Counted from the first letter of the stretch, positions 8,034 through 15,060 are shown. The stretch: 64,000 bases of DNA from Trachythela sp. YZ-2020 (GCA_016169945.1 JADLSH010000369.1:7024001-7088000), one strand, 5' to 3'. Notes: generated by a model from the sequence alone, not told the origin. Numbers and translations: made by a program.

Positions 8034-8058
8034 TTTGTAACCCAAAATAAGTTACAAA
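8034..8058. terminator. Gene-end hairpin after the 145-residue gene
   Basis: TTTGTAACC at 8034-8042 and GTTACAAA at 8051-8058 form an 8-bp stem. It sits 13 bases beyond the stop of the minus-strand gene ending at 8072. Confidence 0.58.
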
Positions 8059-8071
8059 TACTACATTTTAC

Positions 8072-8509
8072 TTACACTAAACTTACCCTTTTGGGGATAA
8101 CAAGTTTTCTTAAATTTGTTATCTCCAATGCTGTTGTTTCCAATTCCACAACGAGGTTACCAAGAAGTGCTTCCCTTACGCCATTTGTCTCCAAGTCCAT
8201 CTTTAATTTGTAGTTCTCTTTTTCCAAAAGTTTGGTGTTGGATTCCAAATCCATAAGATCCATATCTCGCTGTGTTACTTTTGCTAAAAGTTCCCATATG
8301 CGAGGTTTTGCTTTGTTGTACAGGGCCTCGTATTTTCTTGCGTCGTCCAATTCCATTTGTAAGGCATTAGCCCTTCGATATTGTTCCTCTGCGAAGGATA
8401 CCCAATACTCCATTGTGTGTAAATTTGTTGTTGTACTTGTGGACTCCTTTGTAGTTTTTACTTTCTTTTTTCTTTGTAACTTTTTGTTAATATATTTAAT
8501 AACATCCAT
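8072..8509 (-). CDS. Coiled-coil protein, 145 residues, paralogue B
   Basis: Tandem paralogue of the 90-residue protein. I choose the ATG at 8507-8509 (MDVIKYINKK) because it aligns with the start MGIISYIKNK of the paralogue; an in-frame ATG five codons earlier exists. The order is a basic N terminus (KKLQRKKKVK), a Ser/Thr run, the shared EYWVSFAEEQYRRANALQ block, then a coiled coil of about 90 residues, ending KLVIPKRVSLV. It has no cysteines. Probably a structural or scaffold protein of the element; function not inferable from sequence. Confidence 0.62.
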   Translation of the reverse strand: MDVIKYINKKLQRKKKVKTTKESTSTTTNLHTMEYWVSFAEEQYRRANALQMELDDARKYEALYNKAKPRIWELLAKVTQRDMDLMDLESNTKLLEKENYKLKMDLETNGVREALLGNLVVELETTALEITNLRKLVIPKRVSLV

Positions 8510-8589
8510 TTTTGTATTTTGCACAATATATTATTTTTATGTTTTAAAAGACAAAAATATACGATTTAAAACACAAAAAAATAATATAA

Positions 8590-8907
8590 TTACAAAACCA
8601 ACAAACAAACTGTGTGTCCCTTAATTACAGTTTGTTTTTTAATAGCATATGCAACACCGCTTTTTGTTACGCCAATATGTTTGGCCGCATTTGTTATACT
8701 TTGTAAAACAGTTTTTATACCAGTTTGCATGTTTTTAACAACGCATGGATTACTAAGTGTGTTCTTAGATTTTTGGATTTGCTCTTTGTTTGGGACCCTT
8801 TTAACATATGGGACATTTAGTTTTTTAGCAAGTTCTAATTTACTTAATTTAAAATAAGGTATCTTTTGTTCCTTTGCCATATATTGTAACTCCTTTAATG
8901 TTCCCAT
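8590..8907 (-). CDS. SAP-like plus NUMOD1-like DNA-binding protein, 105 residues
   Basis: Residues 1-33 (TLKELQYMAKEQKIPYFKLS, then KLELAKKLNV) have the two-helix pattern of SAP/Rho-N domains that bind nucleic acid. Residues about 60-98 (ITNAAKHIGVTKSGVAYAIK followed by IKGHTV) fit the helix-turn-helix NUMOD1-type repeat found in homing endonucleases and viral regulators. No nuclease domain accompanies it. The 214-residue neighbour has a related helix-turn-helix, and the 185-residue protein a related SAP-like start. The ATG lies 3 bases from the shared promoter motif at 8911-8935. Confidence 0.6.
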   Translation of the reverse strand: MGTLKELQYMAKEQKIPYFKLSKLELAKKLNVPYVKRVPNKEQIQKSKNTLSNPCVVKNMQTGIKTVLQSITNAAKHIGVTKSGVAYAIKKQTVIKGHTVCLLVL

Positions 8908-8910
8908 TTC

Positions 8911-8935
8911 TTATTATGTACACAAACTATGTATA
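8911..8935 (-). promoter_or_regulatory. Shared promoter motif upstream of the 105-residue gene
   Basis: On the gene strand: TTATACATAGT, 5 bases, TACATAATAA, then 3 bases to the ATG. The same two half-motifs precede the genes starting at 10250 and 11078, and are not seen before the other genes. Confidence 0.6.
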
Positions 8936-8942
8936 ATTTTAA

Positions 8943-9587
8943 TTAAATAAGACCTAGTTCCTTCTCTCTTTGTAATATCCTCTTCTCTCTTAGGTTTAAA
9001 TCTAACTCCTTTTTCGTTAAAAAATCATCGCGACAAGATAGTGCTTTCTCCTTCGTAATTAACTCTTCTTCGTAAGTTTTAGTGTCTTGCTCTTCCACAT
9101 CTTGTTTTTCCACATCTTGCTCTTCCACATCTTGTTCTTCCACAACACTTTCCTTTTTTGGTGTATTAACATAAGTAACGACACACTCCCCATCCTTAGT
9201 TTTAACACACTTACCGTTTTTAACTTTGTTCGAAAGTGTTGTTTTACAAATACCAAGTGCACTCGCAGCATCCTCCATTCTTTCGTATGTGGTTGTTTCC
9301 CCTGTTTTTTGGTCTTCCAACACAACTGGCTTACCTTGTTTTTGTGCTCTACTTACGATATCCACTTCTTGTATAAATTTTTTAACATGTTCCCTTACAG
9401 TTGTTTTAGCACCCAATAATGTGTTTAATCTATCTACGCCTAAAATTTGTAAAACAATACTAGGTCTGGATTGTTTAGGATGGTCTTTGTTAAGATTATA
9501 TAGCGTTTGGGAGAGATAAGTTCTTTCCGTTTGTGTTGTCCCACTAATAGTGTCCAACATTTGTACAATAAAATTTATACTATCCAT
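8943..9587 (-). CDS. NUMOD1-like helix-turn-helix protein with acidic repeat and coiled coil
   Basis: A 214-residue protein. Residues about 85-140 read PVVLEDQKTGETTTYERMED, AASALGICKTTLSNKVKNGK and a closing VVTYV strand, which is the layout of a NUMOD1-type helix-turn-helix as in phage and eukaryotic virus regulators. Residues 148-168 are four EEQDV-type acidic repeats. Residues about 172-214 form a charged coiled coil. The first 80 residues are helical and unrecognised. There is no catalytic motif. A degenerate version of the shared promoter (AAGTATAGTAAAGTATTACT) precedes the ATG. Likely a DNA-binding regulator or chromatin-like protein of the element. Confidence 0.62.
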   Translation of the reverse strand: MDSINFIVQMLDTISGTTQTERTYLSQTLYNLNKDHPKQSRPSIVLQILGVDRLNTLLGAKTTVREHVKKFIQEVDIVSRAQKQGKPVVLEDQKTGETTTYERMEDAASALGICKTTLSNKVKNGKCVKTKDGECVVTYVNTPKKESVVEEQDVEEQDVEKQDVEEQDTKTYEEELITKEKALSCRDDFLTKKELDLNLREKRILQREKELGLI

Positions 9588-9640
9588 AGTAATACTTTAC
9601 TATACTTATCTTTACACTTGTAATTATATCGACTGTGTAT

Positions 9641-9673
9641 TATATGTGTAAGATATTATAGCTTACACATATA
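9641..9673. terminator. Gene-end hairpin after the 185-residue gene
   Basis: A perfect 12-bp stem TATATGTGTAAG (9641-9652) / CTTACACATATA (9662-9673) with a 9-base loop. It sits 19 bases beyond the stop of the minus-strand gene ending at 9693. A lone TTTGTAACC half-site lies between hairpin and stop. Confidence 0.6.
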
Positions 9674-9692
9674 GTAAATATTTGTAACCTAA

Positions 9693-10250
9693 TTACTTGC
9701 GCTGTTGGTATTTAATACCACAAAGTATCGCACTAGCACCAGTTACAAATATAGATAACAAACCAATATCTCCCCAAGATAGTGTTTGGGACTGTTGTGG
9801 TAGTGGGTACTGTTGTTGTTGTTGTTTGCGATGGCTGTGGTATTTTGTATTTGGGCTTTTGTGTTTTACTGGGCTTTTGTGTTTAGTGTTTGGACTTTTA
9901 GTTGTTCTTACTGGGCTTTTGTGTTTAGTACTTTGTAGGCTTACATATTTACTTTGTACACTACTTTGTACTGTACTTTGTACACTACTTTGTACTGTAC
10001 TACTTTGTACACTACTTTGTGCACTACTTTGTGCACTACTTTGTGCACTTACTCTTACAGGTTGGGCTGTACAGCCTTTACAACTTACAGATTTACTTTG
10101 TACTTTTGTATTACCAACCTTATTTTTAATCTCTTCCGCAAATAATTTTTTATTACTTGCATTCCATTTCTTACTCCATGGATTTTTAACACCAACACGC
10201 GCTGCGGACTTTCGTAGGTCCTTAATTTTATACTTATCGTAGTGTTCCAT
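9693..10250 (-). CDS. SAP-like protein with Gln/Ser repeats and C-terminal membrane segment
   Basis: A 185-residue protein. Residues about 7-42 (YKIKDLRKSAARVGVKNPWS and following) resemble the SAP/Rho-N fold. Residues about 68-100 are SSAQ/SSVQ repeats whose codons form a CTACTTTGTACA-like DNA repeat. Residues 106-140 are KSP-rich repeats (KHKSP), then a Gln run. Residues about 161-178 (DIGLLSIFVTGASAILCGI) form a single membrane segment near the C terminus, followed by a short basic tail. It thus joins a putative DNA-binding head to a membrane anchor by a long flexible linker. The shared promoter motif (10252-10275) sits one base before the ATG. Confidence 0.6.
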   Translation of the reverse strand: MEHYDKYKIKDLRKSAARVGVKNPWSKKWNASNKKLFAEEIKNKVGNTKVQSKSVSCKGCTAQPVRVSAQSSAQSSAQSSVQSSTVQSSVQSTVQSSVQSKYVSLQSTKHKSPVRTTKSPNTKHKSPVKHKSPNTKYHSHRKQQQQQYPLPQQSQTLSWGDIGLLSIFVTGASAILCGIKYQQRK

Positions 10251-10251
10251 T

Positions 10252-10275
10252 TTATTATGTAATTACTATGTATAA
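10252..10275 (-). promoter_or_regulatory. Shared promoter motif upstream of the 185-residue gene
   Basis: Gene-strand TTATACATAGT, 3 bases, TACATAATAA, one base, ATG. Second of the three near-identical occurrences. Confidence 0.6.
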
Positions 10276-10283
10276 CACATACA

Positions 10284-11078
10284 TTATGCGACAGCACCAA
10301 CCTTAATTTTATCCTTGTTTCTTACAAGTGCTTTTGTGTAATCTTGGTGTTCGTGTGTTTTAACAGAGTAGTTATTCGCTACTTGTGGTTGTGCAAGATA
10401 ACCACCACTAACTTTAATTTTAACCTTTCTTGTAATGGCTGGCGTATAATCTTGGTGTGCATGTTGTCCCCTAACAACACTAGGTGTGTTAAAACTTCCT
10501 TTGTCCAACATCGTTTTTACAGGTATATTATGTAGTGCTATTTTTACTCTGCGTTTAATTACAGGTGCGTTAGGTACACTGTAAACAGTACCTGTTTTAA
10601 GTTGTAAATGTTTTTGGTGTACAAAGGAACTCTCGTTTAACACCAAATCTTTAATGCGCGTAATGGGTTGTTGTGTTTGTATGTTATTTTCCGGGAGAAG
10701 ACTTGCCTTAACTTTTCTTTTTGGTAACACATTATCTGTGTGCATTTTAAGTAAATGGTCTTGTTTAATTTTCCTTTTGTATTGGCTGTGGAATGGCTGT
10801 GCACCAAGAGTGCCACTTAACGCAGTGTCCCTATGTATAATACCATTGTAATTTGTTTTTCTACTGGTGTCCCTTACAATCTCCTTATGTCTTGCGCCAA
10901 CATCGTTATGTAGTTGTTTTGCGTTGGTAATAATTTTAACCTTTCTTTTTGGAAAAAAGTCTTTTGTTTTTTCCACAGGAATCTTGTGTTGTTTCCTTAT
11001 TGCGTTATCTCTGCTTTCCCCTGTTATGGTGCCCTTATTTTTAACATGGCCTTTTATGGCCGACATTTGTGCGTGCAT
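10284..11078 (-). CDS. Basic repeat protein, 264 residues
   Basis: Very rich in Lys, Arg and His. A KRKVK(I) motif recurs at about residues 44, 101, 120, 175, 217 and (degenerate) 253, each preceded by Pro, Val or Ile and followed by a short strand. The block HxHQDYT occurs twice near the C terminus, so the protein is built of degenerate 40- to 55-residue repeats. It has no cysteine, membrane segment or enzyme motif. The composition suits a DNA-condensing or core protein, as in other DNA viruses, but only composition supports that. Shared promoter motif at 11082-11104. Confidence 0.62.
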   Translation of the reverse strand: MHAQMSAIKGHVKNKGTITGESRDNAIRKQHKIPVEKTKDFFPKRKVKIITNAKQLHNDVGARHKEIVRDTSRKTNYNGIIHRDTALSGTLGAQPFHSQYKRKIKQDHLLKMHTDNVLPKRKVKASLLPENNIQTQQPITRIKDLVLNESSFVHQKHLQLKTGTVYSVPNAPVIKRRVKIALHNIPVKTMLDKGSFNTPSVVRGQHAHQDYTPAITRKVKIKVSGGYLAQPQVANNYSVKTHEHQDYTKALVRNKDKIKVGAVA

Positions 11079-11081
11079 AAT

Positions 11082-11104
11082 TTATTATGTAGTACTATGT
11101 ATAA
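11082..11104 (-). promoter_or_regulatory. Shared promoter motif upstream of the basic repeat gene
   Basis: Gene-strand TTATACATAGT, 2 bases, TACATAATAA, 3 bases, ATG. Third occurrence of the motif. Confidence 0.6.
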
Positions 11105-11120
11105 GGGTATTTTGTTTTAA

Positions 11121-11220
11121 AATAATTATTGTACAAAACAAAACACAAATAATTATTGTACAAAACAAAACACAAATAATTATTGTACAAAACAAAACAC
11201 AAATAATTATTGTACAAAAC
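11121..11220. repeat. 27-bp tandem repeat made of two palindromes, nearly four copies
   Basis: Units start at 11121, 11148, 11175 and 11202. Each holds AATAATTATT (perfect 10-bp palindrome) overlapping TTGTACAA (perfect 8-bp palindrome), then AACAAAACAC. The array ends where the right terminal repeat begins, upstream of both the PolB gene and the divergent basic repeat gene. Operator or origin function is possible. Confidence 0.82.
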
Positions 11221-11418
11221 TTATACAATATTTTTACATAACATCTTGCTGCGCGGGACCTAATATCTTACACAAACCCGGGGAGGGCAAACTTGCTACT
11301 CGGGACAAAAACTGTTTTTAAAAAACTTACACAATATTTTAGCAAACCCGGGGAGCCCTATTTTACCCAAAAACCCTTACTATTTTTATAGCCATTTGGC
11401 AATGAAAATAGTACAGAC

Positions 11419-13119
11419 ATGGCCGTTTTTCTCCCTTTTGAAATATGGAAGGAAGTGGAGAGAAGAGAAAAAGAAATGCTTGGTCTTGAAGAAGAAGATG
11501 GAGATGAAATAGCGCCAACAGTTTTAAAAGTCGATGGATTTTGTAAAGAAAATAATACTGTGTATGAGTTTCAAGGTTGTTTTTGGCATGGTTGTCCAGA
11601 TTGTCATAACCCTCATTTAATCAATCCAAATAACCAATTAAGTATGGGTGAGTTGCAACAAAGAACTCAAAATAAAAATAAGAAAATTAGAGAAGCTGGT
11701 TATAATCTTGTGGAAATTTATGAATGTAAGTTAGCAAAAAATACAAAGTTTAAAAAAATGAAGTGTGAATTTGAAATTATAACTCCATTAAACCCAAGAG
11801 ATGCTTTTTTTGGTGGAAGAACAAATGTCACCAAACTTAAATATGATTTTAAAGAAAATGAGTGTGGTAGATATGTTGATTATCTTAGTCTGTATCCTAG
11901 TGTTCAGTTTTTTTGTGAATATCCTGTAGGTCATCCTGTCAAGATATTTAATCCAACTGAATTTGACCCTAATTGGCTTGGCTATGTAAAATGTAAAGTG
12001 GAACCACCAAAAGGGTTATATCATCCTGTGTTACCTGTAAAAACAATGTGTGGTAAGTCCAAAAAGTTGTTGTTTCCCTTATGTAAAACTTGTGCGGAAA
12101 CACAAAACCAAAAGGTTTGTAACCATAATTCAAATGAGCGAAGTTTTATTGGAACCTGGTGTACAAACGAAATTAATAAGGCTGTTGAAATGGGTTATAA
12201 AGTTCATAAAATTTACGAAGTTTGGCATTTTAATAAATCTTCAAATAACTTATTTAAAAGTTATGTTCAAAAGTTTTTAAAATTAAAAATTGAAAGTTCC
12301 GAACCTCCAAAAGTTGGGGTCGGTTGTGAATATAAAGATTTAGACGAGTTCAAAAAGGTAATAAAGGAAACTTTAGGAATAGAGCTAGGTGAAATTAAGT
12401 TTAATCCAGGAATGCGAGCTATCGCTAAAATGTGTTTAGTTAGTCTTTGGGGAAAATTCGGTCAGCGAATTAATATGTCAAAAACTTGTTACGAAAGTGA
12501 TCCCTCTGAATATTATAAAATTATTTTAGACTCAACAATCGATAACATTAATATTCATTTTTTCAAAGAGGGGTCAGTAGCAAGAGTAAATTATACAATT
12601 AATGATCAGTTCGTGGATAATAGTAATAATGTAAATATTTTCATAGCTAGTTTTACAACAAGTTTCGGAAGAATAAAATTGTATAACGAGTTAGAAAAAT
12701 TAGGTGATCAAGTTTTAGGGTTTGACACAGATAGTGTGTGGTATGTGGATCGTCCTGGTGGATATAAAGTTCCAATTGGTTCATTATTGGGTGATTGTAC
12801 TGATGAGTTAGATGGTGATGTTATCACAAAATGGGTTGCATCAGGACCTAAATCATATGCCTGGGGAACAAAAGGTGGTACTAAAGTTTGTAAGGTGAAA
12901 GGTTTCGCATTAAATGATAAAAATAGAAAGAAAATTAATCAAGAAAGTATGTTAGAAATAGTCAATAAGTCAAAAGAAAATATCACAACCTCAAGAACTG
13001 CATTCATAAGGAATAGTAATTTAGAAATTGTTAATAAGTATGAGGAAAAGAAATTTAAATTAGATTACAACAAACGAGTTGTTTTAGATAATTTCGACAC
13101 ATTACCTTATGGTTATTAA
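11419..13119 (+). CDS. polB: Protein-primed-type family B DNA polymerase, N-terminally short
   Basis: A 566-residue protein. Residues about 38-62 hold VDGFCKENNTVYEFQGCFWH and a following GCPDC, the conserved block that precedes the palm in Polinton and organellar/viral type B polymerases. Motif A is VDYLSLYPS (153-161), motif B is KMCLVSLWGKFGQR (337-350) and motif C is DTDS (436-439), followed by the family's C-terminal GPKSYAWG and a TLPYGY end. All three polymerase motifs are intact. The 3'-5' exonuclease region expected upstream is absent, because the gene starts only ~30 residues before the VDGF block; Polinton polymerases usually exceed 1,000 residues. It lies inside the right terminal repeat. 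The left-arm copy is deleted for residues 9-463. Confidence 0.92.
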   Translation: MAVFLPFEIWKEVERREKEMLGLEEEDGDEIAPTVLKVDGFCKENNTVYEFQGCFWHGCPDCHNPHLINPNNQLSMGELQQRTQNKNKKIREAGYNLVEIYECKLAKNTKFKKMKCEFEIITPLNPRDAFFGGRTNVTKLKYDFKENECGRYVDYLSLYPSVQFFCEYPVGHPVKIFNPTEFDPNWLGYVKCKVEPPKGLYHPVLPVKTMCGKSKKLLFPLCKTCAETQNQKVCNHNSNERSFIGTWCTNEINKAVEMGYKVHKIYEVWHFNKSSNNLFKSYVQKFLKLKIESSEPPKVGVGCEYKDLDEFKKVIKETLGIELGEIKFNPGMRAIAKMCLVSLWGKFGQRINMSKTCYESDPSEYYKIILDSTIDNINIHFFKEGSVARVNYTINDQFVDNSNNVNIFIASFTTSFGRIKLYNELEKLGDQVLGFDTDSVWYVDRPGGYKVPIGSLLGDCTDELDGDVITKWVASGPKSYAWGTKGGTKVCKVKGFALNDKNRKKINQESMLEIVNKSKENITTSRTAFIRNSNLEIVNKYEEKKFKLDYNKRVVLDNFDTLPYGY

Positions 13120-13130
13120 ATCTTTGTCTT

Positions 13131-13152
13131 TCTAATCCATTTTTGGATTAGA
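13131..13152. terminator. Gene-end hairpin between PolB and zinc-finger gene
   Basis: Perfect stem TCTAATCCA / TGGATTAGA with a TTTT loop, 11 bases after the PolB stop and 10 bases beyond the stop of the convergent zinc-finger gene. Confidence 0.65.
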
Positions 13153-13162
13153 AAATTAATAG

Positions 13163-13378
13163 TTATTTTATGTGTTTTTTAATATGTTTTCCCATGTCTG
13201 TGATATTGCTTGTTTTATATCCGCAGGTGTCACAAATGCCAATATCAATAGGCTTTTGTTTTTTTAACAACGAAATGTTATGACTTGCTTTTAAATGTAA
13301 TTTATAACCAGTTTTAGACCCGCTCCAATCACACCTAGTACACATAAAAAGTGTAACCCCAATATTACAGTTACTCAT
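13163..13378 (-). CDS. Two-finger C2H2 protein, 71 residues, right-arm copy
   Basis: Finger 1: CTRCDWSGSKTGYKLHLKASH (C-x2-C-x12-H-x4-H). Finger 2: CDTCGYKTSNITDMGKHIKKH (C-x2-C-x12-H-x3-H). The basic end is HIKKHIK. It is intact here and frameshifted in the left arm. Read inward from the terminus after the 76-residue gene, 9 bases apart, so the two may be cotranscribed. Probably binds DNA, perhaps the subterminal or hairpin repeats. Confidence 0.7.
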   Translation of the reverse strand: MSNCNIGVTLFMCTRCDWSGSKTGYKLHLKASHNISLLKKQKPIDIGICDTCGYKTSNITDMGKHIKKHIK

Positions 13379-13387
13379 ATTATATTT

Positions 13388-13618
13388 TTATTTTTGTGGA
13401 TAAATTTTTTTCTCAATTTTAACTTTCTTTGTTTTTGGCAGTCTTCCTATAACAGAGTATCCTCCACCCATTTTATATGGGACTCTTTCTCCATTTTCTT
13501 CGCCACAATTAACACAAAATATCACAGCATTATAGTCATCAAATATTGGATTGTCACAGCATTTATAAGGTGGTTTGTTAATTTTTAATAGTAAAAACTC
13601 TTTACATAGACAGTCCAT
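13388..13618 (-). CDS. Small cysteine-rich (zinc-ribbon-like) protein, right-arm copy
   Basis: 76 residues with CxC, CC and CVNC cysteine groups and a basic C terminus. One residue differs from the left-arm copy at 527-757. Conservation of both copies while neighbouring arm genes decay suggests selection or recent arm conversion. Confidence 0.6.
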   Translation of the reverse strand: MDCLCKEFLLLKINKPPYKCCDNPIFDDYNAVIFCVNCGEENGERVPYKMGGGYSVIGRLPKTKKVKIEKKIYPQK

Positions 13619-13639
13619 ACTTTATATTAAAGGTTGTTT

Positions 13640-13965
13640 TATTTAAGGTCTTGAAAAGGTGAAAGGTGGAATTCCATATTTAGGTTTTTGGGAATATTTT
13701 TTGGAAGGGTTTGGGAAAATTTTGGAAGGATTTTTGGTGGGAAAATTTTTGGAAAATATTTGGGAAAATTTGTGAAAATATTTTTGGGAAGGGTTTGGGA
13801 ATATTTTGGAAAAATTAAATTTAAGAATTTGTGGAAAATGAAAATTTGAAAATTTGTGGAAAATGAAAATTTGAAAATTTGTGATTTTGAAAATTTGTGG
13901 AAAATGAAATTTTGAAAATTTGGGAAATTTTGAAAATTTGTGGAAAATGAAAAAGAGGGATTTGA
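13640..13965. repeat. Right subterminal low-complexity tract
   Basis: Mirror of 194-500, with GGAAAATTTTGG-type repeats. Copy number and spacing differ slightly from the left arm, which is where most arm length differences outside PolB lie. Open frames across it are compositional artefacts. Confidence 0.7.
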
Positions 13966-14037
13966 CGGCACTTTTGAAAATGGCATATTTGGAATTGGAT
14001 TTTTGAAAAGTGCCGTATAGTCCCTCTCATTACTACT

Positions 14038-14043
14038 TACGTC
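14038..14043. repeat. Right target-site duplication TACGTC
   Basis: Partner of the hexamer at 112-117. It follows the element end CATTACTACT directly. Confidence 0.85.
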
Positions 14044-15060
14044 CATATTAAACTAGCTGCAGCAACAGCTAGCAATGTAACTGTGTGACACCCCCCTCCC
14101 AAAAAAAAATACAAAAAATCTCGATTGGCAGGGCAATCGATGTCATGGTGCAGTTGCGCAAAGGATTTTAAAAAAGAAAGAAAAAATTCATTTCCTATGT
14201 GATTTGTTTTAGTTTTACGTAAGAACATTTTGATTCTGTATTGATTTTGTAGAAATCAATACAAAATACGATGAATACTGTTCAAAAACATATCAATTAT
14301 ATATAACTGATGTTATGCAATAACCAAGGTTAACAGCTAGGTAACCATGCCTCGATACGTCAGCACGTCACGTGACCGAGGGGGGTATGTAACATGAGAG
14401 CGGTCGACGTTTGGCATCAGTTACCGTTGCGTGCTAAGCAAACATTGTAGGAATCTTTTTTCTGTCTTCATGATTCGTGTTAAATTTCCACCAATTGCTT
14501 AATTGGTATGAAGGTGTTAGCTCTTGAAGGGGTGGTCAGCTCAAGATACCACTTGCATGGATCTTAACCTGAGTCCAAGTAACAGTCGTCGCCCCAGGCC
14601 ACCCCTCGGTCATCAGGGCTAACACCTCACCATCAAAACGGGTAAGTTTATGTTGAACACCTGCCAAGGTCAGTCCCCTAAGGAACAGTGCAATGACCTG
14701 CAGGGAAAACATCTCTGGAAGGCCGAAGGCCGTCCATCTCCTGTTGGTTCCTACAACAGGTCGAAAGCTCTGGACTATCCGCACCTCCACGGATCGCGAC
14801 AAACAGGACGCATGCGTACCAGCACACACGCCTGCTAGGAATCGGTCATTTAGACCAGTAAACCATGAAACAGGCTCCGAAGAGACCTGAGTGAAACCTG
14901 AACCGGCAAAAGCCAGAACAGGAGAAAAACTTAGCCTAAACGCGTCAGGGACGAAGGTTGTATGTTAACTGATAATTAGTACGAATCCATAGATTCGGCG
15001 TGAAAATCAATCGGGGGTATGCGTGGGCGTACTCGGACAAACAAACCGCGATCCTTCTTA
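14044..15060. other. Host flank with a GC-rich island, no gene called
   Basis: After the element, ordinary AT-rich DNA runs to about 14515. From about 14520 to 14945 composition turns markedly GC-rich and free of AT runs. Short frames of 62-97 residues overlap on both strands here, with no recognisable product. The block looks like a captured or structured non-coding sequence, but its identity is unknown. Confidence 0.4.

Larger units (their letters stand above)
118..14037. mobile_element. Polinton/Maverick-type element with PolB and a Rep-like gene, 13.9 kb
   Basis: Both ends read AGTAGTAATGAGAGGG going inward, so the element starts 5'-AG and ends CT-3'. TACGTC lies immediately outside each end as a 6-bp target duplication. 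AG...CT termini, 6-bp duplications, long terminal inverted repeats and a protein-primed-type PolB are the established hallmarks of Polintons. The interior is tightly packed and intronless, with intergenic gaps of tens of bases, which is a viral style unlike the flanking host DNA. No gene resembling retroviral-type integrase, adenovirus-like protease, FtsK/A32 ATPase or jelly-roll capsid protein is visible. Integration was therefore presumably supplied in trans, or uses an unrecognised enzyme. Long intact reading frames and near-identical arms suggest recent insertion or ongoing arm homogenisation. Confidence 0.85.
11213..14037 (-). repeat. Right terminal inverted repeat, full-length form, 2825 bp
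   Basis: Carries the complete set of arm genes: PolB reading outward, then zinc-finger and zinc-ribbon genes reading inward, then the AT-rich subterminal tract. The length difference to the left arm is 1,378 bp, of which 1,365 bp is the PolB deletion and the rest small indels. A terminal repeat that contains a whole replication gene is unusual for Polintons, whose repeats are typically a few hundred bases to about 1 kb and non-coding. Confidence 0.88.

Noticed and set aside
9697..10242. 181-residue plus-strand frame opposite the 185-residue gene
   Set aside because: Shadow of the Gln/Ser repeat gene. Its Leu/Cys-rich composition comes from the complementary repeat, and the minus frame has the promoter motif and hairpin.
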